Shown in pieces: positions 47,703 to 59,059 of a DNA stretch of 64,000 nucleotides. Position 1 is the first letter of the stretch. Every line of letters starts with the position of its first letter. The position numbers and the translations under genes are program-made. The notes beneath the pieces are model-generated. The model ran no database searches, had not been told where the DNA came from, and worked only from the letters and a program-made list of their open reading frames with translations. The stretch is from Physella acuta (Eukaryota > Mollusca > Gastropoda > Physidae), in assembly GCF_028476545.1 (NCBI RefSeq), contig NW_026731916.1, forward strand, positions 499,001 to 563,000, given 5' to 3'.

Positions 47703-48490
47703 CTAAGCATTTCATTTTGTCTTTCTCCGTCAACATCATAACTATCTCAATGCTTTAAGAAATTTCTATTGTTAATTAGATGTTCCCTAACTTTTATCTT
47801 TATCATTTGCATCCCAAGTGTCAATTGCCCTGTAACGCCGTCAAGAGCGCGAGTCTTTAAATGCTCACACATTTTAGACAGGTGCCTGTCTGTGTTGCAG
47901 TGGCAACATTGCACCCTCCTCCCATTGATGATTATAAGGACTCTGCTCTCCTTGTTGGCCTCATTTGTAAGTATAATATAGTGTGGGACACATCTTCTTT
48001 CTGCAGAGAGATGGTGAATTGGACCACATTTGATTGGTCTATTCTCTTAAATGTTGGTGTTGAGTCCTGACTGCTTATAGATTTCAGCACGCCCATTTGC
48101 CCAGATTTATCGGCGTGGGTTATTGATATTCTCTGCACTCTGTATCTGGGTGTTACCCCATGTGGCAAAATCTGTGAAATTCTTTTAGGTGCATTTTCTC
48201 ATATAGTTCCTTCGATCTAATGGTGACATACCGTTTACGCAGTGTCCCGTAGTTATACAGACCTTCAAATTCAGCTGGTGATAGGCTACATAACATACAT
48301 AGCTCTCTTTTTAGTTCGTCAGCTGTGAGAGTAGCTAAAGAGAAACCCTCTTCTATGAAAATCTCTAGAGTTTTTGGCGCATGTCCTGCCATGCCAAACT
48401 TAGGCAGGAATAGCCGTTTGATGTATTTTTCCGACATAGTTGTGAGTGAGGCCCACCCGGGGCCAGGCAACACACACAAGAAATAAATCA
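47703..48490 (-). pseudogene. gag-like / ORF1-like fossil of an older retroelement
   Basis: The minus strand shows MSEKYIKRLFLPKFGM and, further on, a segment ending in the zinc knuckle CHCNTDRHLSKMC. Family not settled. The shared 3' tail at 44,160 points to a non-LTR element with a gag-like ORF1; an LTR-type gag is the alternative. Broken, and interrupted by the LTR element at CTAAG. Confidence 0.55.
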
Positions 48491-49120
48491 GAAAAAAAGT
48501 ACTTACAATGTATAAAATGTTAAGAAAAAAAAAACACACACACAAGGTTCCAAATGGAAATACACAGAAGTTTTGTGAAAATCAGATACGTTTTCAAAAA
48601 ATAATTATCGGGAATCAAACAAATTCGAAGTAAAGAATAAACAAACGCGACACTAAAATTGTGCATGTTATTGTTAAACTTATTAGCTGAAATTTAAAGC
48701 TGTCTTATGTGCTTTGTCTAAATAAAGTTAGTGTTAATCATATGGATCGGCACCTACATTACCATGTACTATCGTGTCATATATTCTGTTGAAGTGATCT
48801 AACAGGCTTTTTTAACACGTTTTTAACACGTTTTTCTTAACTCAGCTTCGCGTTTGTGGATTTGTTTGTTTGTTGTTAAAATTGACATCGAAAATTAGCC
48901 CACTTCTGATTGCTCTACAGATCTGAAATTTGGCATACAGGCTACTTTCGCCTAACAATTTCAGATGCAATCATAAAAACTAGCAATTAGAGACCGTAAT
49001 TAGCTTAATTTACTTACGCCCCAAGGACCATAAAATTGAGGACATGATTTCTAAAGATACCGACAAGACTGGAGGCTTATTCACACAGTTACTTCGGCCC
49101 CAATCGATGTGAGCGCGCTG

Positions 49121-49191
49121 GCCGTGATCGTATAGTGGTTAGTACTTCGCGTTGTGGCCGCGACAACCCAGGTTCGAATCCTGGTCGCTCA
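49121..49191 (+). tRNA. tRNA-His(GTG)-like gene, unit 1
   Basis: GCCGTGATCGTATAGTGGTT is the exact animal tRNA-His 5' half. The anticodon arm TCGCG-TTGTGGC-CGCGA gives GTG, and T-arm CCAGG-TTCGAAT-CCTGG is perfect. The 3' acceptor strand is TCGCTCA instead of TCACGGC, so the outer three acceptor pairs are lost. A pol III terminator T6 follows at 49,195. More likely a tRNA-derived pseudogene than an active gene. Confidence 0.8.
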
Positions 49192-49334
49192 AGATTTTTT
49201 AGTCCGTGTATTTATAAACACTTAGTCAAGTCATACTTAATCAAGTCATTAGATTAAGTAGAAAATAAACTATTTAAAAAACTTTTTTAAAAACCACGTT
49301 TTTCATGTGTAGCAACGGACTAAAAAGGAGAAAA

Positions 49335-49627
49335 TAAAATACTTAAAAAAAACTTTTTAAAAAACCACGTTTTTCTTGTGGACTAAAAAGTAGAAAATAA
49401 ATTTTTCTTTTGTGCTTCCTCGAGCTGTGCAGGTTCTTGTGATGACTGACAAAAAACGTGGGTCGGGCAGATGGGTCGGGAAATTTGATGGTGAACGTAC
49501 CCACGTTTTTTGTCAGTCATCACAAGAACGTGCACAGCTCGAGGAAGCACAAAAGAAAAATTTATTTTCTACTTTTTAGTCCACAAGAAAAACGTGGTTT
49601 TTTAAAAAGTTTTTTTTAAGTATTTTA
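49335..49627. repeat. Near-perfect hairpin, unit 1 (arms 49,335-49,463 and 49,499-49,627)
   Basis: Two 129-bp arms with a single mismatch that I can see (CAGG against CACG near the loop) and a 35-bp loop containing GGGCAGATGGGTCGGGAAAT. Open frames across the arms are repeat shadows. Confidence 0.95.
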
Positions 49628-50370
49628 ACACGTTTTTCTTAACTCAGCTTCGCGTTTGTTTGTTTGTTTGGATGTTTGTTGTTAAAATTGACATCGAAAA
49701 TTAGCCCACTTCTGATTGCTCTATAGACCTGAAATTTGGCATGCATGCTACTTTTGCCTAACAATTTCAGATGCAATCATAAAAACTAGCAATTAGTGAC
49801 CGTAATTAGCTTAATTTAATTACGCCCCAAGGACCATAAAATTGAGGACATGATTTCTAAAGATACCGACAAGACTGGAGGCCTATTGACCCAGTTACTT
49901 CGGCCCCAATCGATGTGACCGCGCTGGCCGTGATCGTATAGTGGTTAGTACTTCGCGTTGTGGCCGCGACAACCCAGGTTCGAATCCTGGTCGCTCAAGT
50001 TTTTAGTCCGTGTATTTATAAACACTTTTTTAAAAACCACGTTTTTCATGTGTAGCAACGGACTAAAAAAGAGAAAATAAAATACTTAAAAAAAACTTTT
50101 AAAAAAACCACGTTTTTCTTGTGGACTAAAAAGTAGAAAATAAAATTTTCTTTTGTGCTTCCTCGAGCTGTGCAGGTTCCTGTGATGACTGACAAAAAAC
50201 GTGGGTCGGGCAGATGGGTCGGGAAATTTGATGGTGAACGTACCCACGTTTTTTGTCAGTCATCACAAGAACCTGCACAGCTCGAGGAAGCACAAAAGAA
50301 AATTTTATTTTCTACTTTTTAGTCCACAAGAAAAACGTGGTTTTTTAAAAAGTTTTTTTTAAGTATTTTA
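49628..50370 (+). repeat. tRNA-His/hairpin unit 2
   Basis: As unit 1, lacking a stretch of about 60 bp after the tRNA (TTAGTCAAGTCATACTTAAT region). The hairpin is at about 50,078-50,370. Both arms read AAAATTTTCTTTTG (complement on the right), where unit 1 has AAATTTTTCTTTTG. Confidence 0.88.
49927..49997 (+). tRNA. tRNA-His(GTG)-like gene, unit 2
   Basis: Same sequence and altered acceptor strand as unit 1; T5 terminator at 50,000. Confidence 0.78.
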
Positions 50371-51170
50371 TTTATTCTTAACTCAGCTTCGCGTTTGTGG
50401 ATTTGTTTGTTTGTTGTTAAAATTGACATCGAAAATTAGCCCACTTCTGATTGCTCTAGAGATCTGAAATTTGGCATGCAGGCTACTTTCGCCTAACAAT
50501 TTCAGATGCAATCATAAAAACTAGCAATTAGAGACCGTAATTAGCTTAATTTAATTACGCCCCAAGGACCATAAAATTGAGGACATGATTTCTAAAGATA
50601 CCGACAAGACTGAAGGCCTATTGACACAGTTACTTCGGCCCCAATCGATGTGAGCGCGCTGGCCGTGATCGTATAGTGGTTAGTACTTCGCGTTGTGGCC
50701 GCGACAACCCAGGTTCGAATCCTGGTCGCTCAAGATTTTTAGTCCGTGTATTTATAAACACTTAGTCAAGTCATACTTAATCAAGTCATTAGATAAAGTA
50801 GAAAATAAACTATATAAAAAACTTTTTTAAAAAACACGTTTTTCATGTGTAGCAACGGACTAAAAAGGAGAAAATAAAATACTTAAAAAAAAACTTTTTA
50901 AAAAACCACGTTTTTCTTGTGGACTAAAAAGTAGAAAATAAATTTTTCTTTTGTGCTTCCTCCAGCTGTGCAGATTCTTGTGATGACTGACAAAAAACGT
51001 GGGTCGGGCAGATGGGTCGGGAAATTTGATGGTGAACGTACCCACGTTTTTTGTCAGTCATCACAAGAATCTGCACAGCTCGAGGAAGCACAAAAGAAAA
51101 ATTTATTTTCTACTTTTTATTCCACAAGAAAAACGTGGTTTTTTAAAAAGTTTTTTTTTAAGTATTTTAT
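50371..51170 (+). repeat. tRNA-His/hairpin unit 3
   Basis: As unit 1, entered from TTTATTCTTAACTCAGC. Hairpin at about 50,877-51,170. Both arms carry AGATTC or its complement GAATCT where the other units have AGGTTC. Confidence 0.88.
50662..50732 (+). tRNA. tRNA-His(GTG)-like gene, unit 3
   Basis: Same as unit 1; T5 terminator follows at about 50,736. Confidence 0.78.
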
Positions 51171-51630
51171 TTAACGCTCAGGTTGGTAAAACTTACTGTT
51201 GATGAAACCAAAATACATGAGTTTTAATCTCGCTACAAAGAAACAGAACACAAAGGAATATATTAGTCAGGTCATTTGGTCAAATGTACAAGCTAAAATC
51301 AGAATGTCTAATTTTCTAACTTTTTTCCTTTCAATAAAAAATAACAATTTTAAAAAATATTAATGTTGATAAAAGCCAATGATGAAATGATTGGCTTGGA
51401 AGTTTTAAGAAACATCCTTTAACATCCTATCACGAATAATGTAAGCCTTTTGCAAAACACCCCTGTTTATTGCTTGCATTACTTAATTCTTTTGTAGACT
51501 TTTTTTTTGTTTTTTTTTGTTAATTGTTTTACTTATATTTTATATTTATTTTAAATACATATTTTATCCAGAGGTTATATGATATTGTATAAAATGATTA
51601 TAGTTATCTAAACATGAGAATAGTCTAGCC
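51171..51630. other. Spacer, nothing seen
   Basis: AT-rich, unrelated to the tRNA-His units; no gene recognised. Confidence 0.5.
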
Positions 51631-51837
51631 CAGGGGTCGGCAACCTTTTGAAGCGGAAGAGCCAAAAGTTACAATTTTCAAAATGTCCCTGGTGTTAAAG
51701 AGCCACTAACAATTTTTTATTTCAAGTATTTTATTTTTTTATTAAGATTATCAGTATTTGTGCAAGGAGCTGTAGAGCCGCTTCTTGACATCAAAAGAGC
51801 CGCATGCGGCTCGCGAGCCGCAGGTTGCCGACCCCTA
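51631..51837. mobile_element. hAT-type MITE (207 bp)
   Basis: Ends CAGGGGTCGGCAACC and GGTTGCCGACCCCTA, 8-bp target duplication GTCTAGCC (51,623-51,630; 51,838-51,845). Contains AGAGCCGCATGCGGCTC. Element ends of this kind are widespread in animal hAT MITEs. Confidence 0.93.
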
Positions 51838-51845
51838 GTCTAGCC

Positions 51846-52180
51846 ACTTAGTAGAAGACATGGTCAATGAATTGATACCACGAATCATAACACTAATCAA
51901 ATTCAAAGACACACGTCATATGCCACAAACACAACCCATAAATAAAATCAAACTATTAAATTATGTCGCAATATCAAGAATAACTCTAGACAATCTAAGG
52001 TAAAAATATATAACATTTCCTAAAATTAAATGTAAAATAAATTTTCTTGGAAATAAAAACTAATTATATATTTTCAAAATTTTGTAACAAATCACAACAA
52101 GACAGAACAACATTATTAAAAAATAAGTTTTAAACTTTATTTTAGTTAAAACGATACGATAAAATTCATGATCATAGATA
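51846..52180. other. Spacer, nothing seen
   Basis: AT-rich; no feature supported. Confidence 0.5.
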
Positions 52181-52184
52181 TCGA

Positions 52185-52265
52185 CGAATTACGTTTTAGG
52201 TTCGAACTCTTGAACATTCTTCTAGCAGTCAGTGGATCTACCGCTAGACCAAGAAGTACACCTAA
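52185..52265 (-). mobile_element. tRNA-like SINE head
   Basis: On the minus strand TGGTCTAGCGGTAGATC (A-box-like) is followed 40 bases on by GAGTTCGAACCTA (B-box-like). The body is not recognisable. Confidence 0.5.
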
Positions 52266-52429
52266 CTTGATATTAATTTTTTTTAAAATGATAAGTTCTA
52301 TTACGCCATCATATTGATGTAAATTAAACATTGACTAACATATCACCATCACAAGCCCATACGGGTATTCCGCTTTCATTTTAAAACGTCTGAAAGTGTA
52401 AAACAAAACAAAAACTATGTCAATGTGAT

Positions 52430-52582
52430 TCTTTCATGGGGTAGATGAAATAGAGGGAGGTAATGTGTTAGCCCAGCTGTCTTGGTTTCCACTGATATAA
52501 GTTTGTTGTCGTTTCTTATTCGAACTCGCGACTTTCGGATTAGCAGTCTAGCGCTCTCTCGATAGGCCACGTCGCCCCCTTT
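52430..52582 (-). mobile_element. tRNA-Ser-like SINE
   Basis: Minus strand: GGGGGCGACGTGGCCTATCG, CTAGACTGCTAATCCG (anticodon-arm style of tRNA-Ser) and GCGAGTTCGAATAAG, then a short body. No duplication found. Confidence 0.5.
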
Positions 52583-52605
52583 TAAAAACACCATTAGTTA
52601 GAAAA

Positions 52606-53411
52606 TAAAATACTTAAAAAAAACTTTTTAAAAAACCACGTTTTTCTTGTGGACTAAAAAGTAGAAAATAAATTTTTCTTTTGTGCTTCCTCGAGCTGTG
52701 CAGGTTCTTGTGATGACTGACAAAAAACGTGGGTGCGTTCTCCATCAAATTTCCCGACCCATCTGCCCGACCCACGTTTTTTGTCAGTCATCACAAGAAC
52801 CTGCACAGCTCGAGGAAGCACAAAAGAAAAATTTATTTTCTACTTTTTAGTCCACAAGAAAAACGTGGTTTTTTAAAAAGTTTTTTTTAAGTATTTTATT
52901 TTCACCTTTTTAGTCCGTTGCTACACATGAAAAACGTGGTTTTTAAAAAAAGTTTTTTATATAGTTTATTTTCTACTTTATCAATTGACTTGATTAAGTA
53001 TGACTTGACTAAGTGTTAATAAAAACGGACTAAAAATCTTGAGCGACCAGGATTCGAACCTGGGTTGTCGCGGCCACAACGCGAAGTACTAACCACTATA
53101 CGATCACGGCCAGCGCGCTCACATAGATTGGGGCCGAAGTAACTGTGTCAATAGGCCTTCAGTCTTGTCGGTATGTTTAGAAATCATGTCCTCGATTTTA
53201 TGGTCCTTGGGGCGTAATTAAATTAAGCTAATTACGGTCTCTAATTGCTAGTTTTTATGAATGCATCTGAAATTGTTAGGCGAAAGTAGACTGCATTCCT
53301 AATTTCAGATCTCTAGAGCAATCAGAAGTGGGCTAATTTTCGATGTCAATTTTAACAACAAACATCCAAACAAACAAACAAACGCGAAGCTGAGTTAAGA
53401 AAAACGTGTTA
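52606..53411 (-). repeat. tRNA-His/hairpin unit 4, inverted
   Basis: A whole unit in reverse: hairpin first (about 52,606-52,898, arms matching), then the GTCCGTTGCTACACATG segment, the tRNA on the minus strand, and the CTTCGCG start at the right end. About 1.4 kb from unit 3. Confidence 0.88.
53040..53110 (-). tRNA. tRNA-His(GTG)-like gene, unit 4
   Basis: Same body as the other three, including the TCGCTCA acceptor strand. The shared defect shows it predates the unit's spread. Confidence 0.78.
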
Positions 53412-53599
53412 AAAAATATAACAAGAAATAAGATATGAATTGAGGTGGAAGTTTTGTTTTTGTTCTTATGTCTTGTGTCTATGAATAAATGTTTAGATCT
53501 TTGACTGATTAGGCTTTATGTATTAATCTACCCACGCATAGCAATTGTGACCGTGATGGGTTCTGGTCGAGTTAAGCCAAGCATGACGGCTCTGGATCT

Positions 53600-53740
53600 T
53601 GAGTCTTAGAGCATGTCAACCACAGTCTAAGGTTAGACTTGACATGAATTGTCTTAAAACATGTCACCTACAGTGTAAGGTAGAACTTGACATGAATTGT
53701 CTTAAAACATGTCACCAACATTAAAAGGTAACGCTTGACA
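53600..53740. repeat. Three tandem units of about 57 bp
   Basis: Unit on AACATGTCACC..AAGGT..ACTTGACATGAATTGTCTTA, with the first copy the most diverged. Confidence 0.85.
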
Positions 53741-53819
53741 CGCAAGTGATAGACGAAGAGGATGTGACGATTGGAACAAGATTTTATTCAACTTTTGTCT
53801 AGCAATTTGAACGCTAGCA

Positions 53820-54755
53820 TCTCGCTCTCCCGTGCTCTCTTCGGCTTGCTATCTTTTTCTCTCACTCCCTAACTCTCTCAGTCCCTCTCTCTCCTTAACT
53901 CTCTCCGTCCTTCCCTCTCCCTAACTCTCTCAGTCCCTCTCTCTCCCTAACTCTCTCCGTCCTTCCCTCTCCCTAACTCTCTCAGTCCTTCCCTCTCCCT
54001 AACTCTCTCAGTCCCTCTCTCTCCCTAACTCCGTCCTTCCCTCTCCCTAACTCTCTCCGTCCTTCCCTCTCCATAACTCTCTCCGTCTTTCCCTCTCCCT
54101 AACTCTCTCCGTCCTTCCCTCTCCCTAACTCTCTCAGTCCCTCACTCTCCCTAACTCTCTCCGTCTTTCCCTCTCCCTAACTCTCTCCGTCCTTCCCTCT
54201 CCCTAACTCTCTCAGTCCTTCTCTCTCCCTAACTCTCTCCGTCCTTCTCTCTCACTAACTCTCTCAGTCCCTCTCTCTCCCAAACTCCGTCCTTCCCTCT
54301 CCCTAACTCTCTCCGTCCTTCTCTCTCCCTAACTCTCTCCGTCCTTCTCTCTCCCTAACTCTCTCCGTACTTCACTCTCTCTAACTCTCTCCGCCCTTCT
54401 CTCTCCCTTACTCTCTCCGTCCTTCTCTCTCCCAAACTCCGTCCTTCTCTATCACTAACTCTCTCAGTCCCTCTCTCTCCCAAACTCCATCCTTCCCTCT
54501 CAATAACTCTCTCCGTCCTTCTCTCTCCCTAACTCCGTCCTTCTCTATCACTAACTCTCTCAGTCCCTCTCTCTCCCAAACTCCATCCTTCCCTCTCCCT
54601 AACTCTCTCCGTCCTTCTCTCTCCCTAACTCTCTCCGTCCTTATCTCTCCTTAACTCTCTTCGTCCTTCTCTCTCTCTAACTCCGTCCTTCCCTCTCCCT
54701 AACTCTCTCCGTCCTTCACTCTCCCTAACTCACTCCGTCATTCTCTCCGCTCAAT
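53820..54755. repeat. Pyrimidine minisatellite of about 0.9 kb
   Basis: Units of about 24-26 bp on CTCTCCCTAACTCTCTCCGT plus CCTTC, almost only C and T on this strand with scattered A and G. Irregular order of CCGTCC and CAGTCC variants. Not coding. Confidence 0.95.
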
Positions 54756-56388
54756 GCACTAATAAATATTTGAATGTGAATAAGCTCATCTTTTAAATCT
54801 TTATAAAACAAATATAAACATACGAATAAACATTTAAACGTAAACCCATACACATTTTAGCGATAAATTATTTTACTAAATACAGCAAGTTAGTTTATTT
54901 TCTTTTTTTTCTCTTTAATTTAAAAGCGTATTATTGTGAATATATTAATATCCGTTTTGATATATGTTTTATTTTCTTCTTTTAGTAATGATGTATTTTA
55001 AAATATAAAATAGTCCATGTTTAAGTATTTAATCCCAATTCGTAGGCTAAATTAATTTTATTATGTGTTATTTGAGAATGTCATAATATTATATTGAAGT
55101 CAACCAAATAAAACGTCAAACATATTTGCTTTGAACCCGATTGTGATTTAAAAAATGAGGTTACTCCACCTTCTTATACCGTGGTCAGCTTTCAGACAAG
55201 AAACCAGCCATCCGTGACAAACTGCTCACCGTGGTAGGATAATACCTGATAGTGTTATTCTTTAATTATTATTTATTCATGTATTAATGAGCTTTTTTAT
55301 TGTTAATGAGTAAATTCGTATTTATTTAGGTTCGAAAATATTATGTTATTGCATTGTCGTCACAACTGAGTTATTAGATTTACATTAAACCCAAAAGTAG
55401 AGGCGGCTGGGTATAATACTCAAAACACAAATTCTGCTTAAAATGTTGTTGTTAAGAAAATAAAGTTTAAACTCGAACGTTTATGTCTAAGATAAAGTTT
55501 AATTCTAATATGTAACAAAGTAAAGTTAAAGTTCGTATTTTCATAGTTGGGATCGTGTTTATTTATTTGTCTGTGTGTCGTGGAGACATGATGTTAAATG
55601 TAGTGATTAGGAAATCCAATGTTCAATTTACTACATTACATGTTAGTGTCCCATAAGAACCCCCCTCACATAAATGATATCAACAAGAATTAAAATTTGT
55701 AAAAAAGAAGCTTTTAATAGAGTCTATTAATCATGATAACAAATGCAACATTTACTAAAATATGTGTAGGGTTACTTATTAAAAGTATTACAAAATATAT
55801 AATTATAAAATTACATGTCGATAAAAGATGAAAAGAAAACAACCTTAAACTATCTCAAGAGGGTTTATTAATGCTAAATTGATAAAAAATGGCTTTCTCA
55901 TTTCATTGTTGTTAAATTCAGAATAAGTCACATCCATAAATTAAATGTAATAATACTCTATTTATACATCTGAGTATTGTGATTAATTTAATTCAGAAAA
56001 AAAGAAGTTATTTTTACCTGTAACTTTTTATAAAAGCACATTTAATTTCAATTCCTTTCGTTAAAAAAAAAGCTACACTATGCGATCGTTACTATACTAC
56101 AACACTACATACTGAGGTTTAAAGAGAGATACATTTTGTATTTAATCACTAATGGCCAGATAATTCAGGTCCAATAATGACCATTTAATTTAGGTCCACT
56201 AATGACAATTTTAATGAGGTCCACTGATCCTGTCCTTATGCTCCTGTCCTATGATTCCCCGTGGGTTTACGGGTGGGGTGATGGTGATGTTTACTCGTGG
56301 TTGACCAATACCGTTAAGGATAGAACGCTTGCCCATATAGCCACTGGTAGAGTAAATACAAGTTCATAGAATTGTTTACAATCGTCAG

Positions 56389-56390
<2 letters not shown>
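54756..56390. other. AT-rich spacer
   Basis: A small SINE-like scrap, AGTAGAGGCGGCTGGG, at about 55,395. Otherwise no gene, RNA or repeat seen. Confidence 0.5.

Positions 56391-56470
<80 letters not shown>
56391..56470. repeat. TA microsatellite
   Basis: Pure TA run left of the second Helitron. Confidence 0.97.
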
Positions 56471-56475
<5 letters not shown>

Positions 56476-56539
56476 TTATTTAAATAGATACATACATGTA
56501 TCACTGCAAATGAACTAAATATATTGCATGATTTGTTGA

Positions 56540-57829
56540 CTACATAAATGTAGAAGAGCAAACTCTAGCAAAGTGTTCTGTAAAAAATAATTCTTAATTT
56601 CGCAAGGGAGGCGCCATTATATTATACCTCAATATACGGTATAAAAAAATAATAAAAGTGAATTGCAGTGACATCATTCATCCGATAGGCATGAAACTTT
56701 GGGTAGTTCATTATAAAACTCTATGGAATGGTTCAGTAAAAAATCATTTTTAATTTCGCAAGGGCAGCGCCACGAGAGGGTGCGATTTTTCTCTATATAC
56801 TGTATATGAAAATAGAAGTCGATTACGGTCTCACTACGTTCATCCGATAGCCATCAAACTTTAGGGACTTGATTAGAACAATCCAGGCAAGGGTTCTGTA
56901 AAAAACATCCATTTTTTAAAATTCGCAAGGGCGCCGCCACGGAATGGTGGGATTTTTCTCATTATACGGTATATAAAAATAGAACACGATTGCCGTTCGA
57001 CGCAATTTATCCCGGTGCCATAAAACTTTAGGGAGTTGATGAATACTCCCGAGAAGGTTTCTGGGGTGGGAGTAGGGAATAGGGGTGGGTGGGTGTGGGG
57101 GCGGGGATTTAATTTTTGCATGGGCGGCCGCCCGGCAGTATTCGATTTGGCGCCCTTTTCTTTCCCGTGAGCGCTATTGTGAATACATTCGGTCTTAACA
57201 GTGTGATAGACAATGGATAGGATGGGGCGTTACAAACGCTCACTAAATTGAATCAGGCGTGTCATCTGGCTACCTGGTAGGGTGCGATATTTTTAGACCA
57301 TCAATCAGAAATTGAGATTGAGCATCTAATAATAGACTATTAGTAACGCTAACATATTGCATCAGTCACACTAATGTTTAAAACACGTCAAATACTTTTT
57401 TACGTGCTAATAAAATAGTCCTGTTCATTTGTGTCACTTTTGCGTATGATACAATCTGCATCATTGTTAACATGATGCTTTTTGGCACGATGGCGCCTGA
57501 TAGTTATTAAGGAGCCAGGGGCCGTACGTGGCGCCGATGCGGTAGTGTAATCGAGGGGGGGGGGGTGCTGCTGAGAGTTCCCCTCTACGTTACTGACACA
57601 TGGCTGGTCACCGAAATATGTTCTACCTGATTATTTTGGTGAGTGATTAATGTACCCATACGGTTTTCACGCGGTAGTGTAGGTAAACCCGTGTCACGGT
57701 GTTCATGATCCAAGCGCAGGCATTGTTTACATTTAAATAACTCACTTTTAGAAAAGAATATAGGATTGGTAACGTATGGATGAAACCCGTCTTCTATCTC
57801 CGCGGCAAAGCGCGGGGACGGGTACGCTA

Positions 57830-57831
<2 letters not shown>
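56540..57831 (+). mobile_element. Helitron, non-autonomous (5' end uncertain)
   Basis: The 3' end is textbook: hairpin CCGCG-GCAAAG-CGCGG, then GGACGGGTACGCTAG followed by T. The interior has three diverged repeats of about 150 bp on TTTCGCAAGGG..CATCCGATAG..AAACTTT (56,560-57,060) and a segment like 14,580-14,840 of the first Helitron (TTCGATTTGGCGCCC, GTGATAGACAATGG). TA runs lie on both sides, so it probably landed in a microsatellite. The 5' TC end was not fixed. No Rep/helicase ORF. Confidence 0.75.

Positions 57832-57898
<67 letters not shown>
57832..57898. repeat. TA microsatellite
   Basis: TA run abutting the Helitron 3' end. Confidence 0.97.
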
Positions 57899-57903
<5 letters not shown>

Positions 57904-58815
57904 AATAAGTGTATTATAGATACGCATATGTGGTTGTGTGTGAGTATAAAATGTGTATATTTTGGACTTAAAACAACTGTCCTTATGTCGGTAACACATA
58001 TGGCCTTCTCTTCTTCTTTGTTCTTTAATTCTAACGATGGTAGATATACTCTCCAACATAATTACGTGTGAATTTGTTATGAACATATTATAGGCCGTCG
58101 ACTTCGATGTCAGCCTGCTTTTCTTTTTGCGTTTGCTTCCATAGAATTTGTCCAACCAAGAACAAACTACAAGGCAACCGTTGTTTGATTTTGATGTTGT
58201 CTCTCCTAGAAGAGTTGCTGTCCCCTGCTAACGAGCCCATTCTGACCGGTATATGCCCTGAATAACTGTGGTGTATACAGCTTAACATGTGATATACAGG
58301 TATTATGTGACGAAGTGTCAGTATGAGAATAGGCACACAAGTTGTTTAGACAAACACAAATGAAAATACGATGTTTTGTATTGCATCCATTGTAGATTAG
58401 TAGTTCTTTTATAGACGTCACCAATCATAAAATTTATAAAATCGACAGGAATGCACTAGGTACATCATACACAAGTTTGGATACGTGATACATGTACAGG
58501 CATGACATTGTGAGATAAACTAAAAGACTTACTAGCAATATCCACAGCAGAGGGTGCTCCCGTAGGACGGGCAGACCAAAGACTTTGGGTACAAGATACA
58601 GTCCTTGGATTTGTCACAAACAGCATGGTGAAGTTTAGATATTAGAACATGATTAGTACAGCTGTTGTATTGTGGCATTCATTACTAAATACCACTTTAA
58701 TAATCTCAGATTATAATTGCAACACCACTTTTATATTCACACACACAGCGTCCCACACTTGTATTATGAATTGAATATGACATTTTTTACACATACCAAG
58801 CAAACTCTCCGATTC
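57899..58815. other. Spacer, nothing certain
   Basis: Open frames on the minus strand (58,088-58,424) show no family. No repeat recognised. Confidence 0.45.
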
Positions 58816-58823
58816 TTTATATA

Positions 58824-58913
<90 letters not shown>

Positions 58914-59007
58914 ACATATAATTTGATATCTATTTATAAATATAGGTATATATATATATATATATATATGGCATACATATAATTTGATATCTATGTATAA
59001 ATATAGG

Positions 59008-59054
<47 letters not shown>
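58816..59054. repeat. TA microsatellites with a duplicated 60-bp segment
   Basis: TA runs at 58,816-58,905, 58,947-58,968 and 59,009-59,054. Between them the segment GGCATACATATAATTTGATA plus TCTA.TATAAATATAGG occurs twice (58,909 and 58,970). Confidence 0.92.

Positions 59055-59059
<5 letters not shown>

Larger units (their letters stand above)
48824..49627 (+). repeat. tRNA-His/hairpin unit 1
   Basis: Unit of about 800 bp. It starts TAACACGTTTTTCTTAACTC, then AGCTTCGCGTTTGT and GATTGCTCTACAGATCTGAA. A tRNA-His-like gene follows, then a 129-bp inverted repeat with a 35-bp loop. Start and style recall Helitron-type non-autonomous elements, which can form head-to-tail tandems, but no TC/CTRR ends were found. 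Units 2 and 3 follow directly; a fourth is inverted at 52,606. Confidence 0.85.

Noticed and set aside
50860-51202. Proteins in the hairpin arms (FPDPSARPTFFVSHHKN and similar)
   Set aside because: The same frame appears on both arms and in all units; simple shadow of the inverted repeat.
49121-53110. Four functional tRNA-His genes
   Set aside because: All share a broken acceptor stem and lie in a repeated unit, so they are called tRNA-like; activity cannot be excluded.
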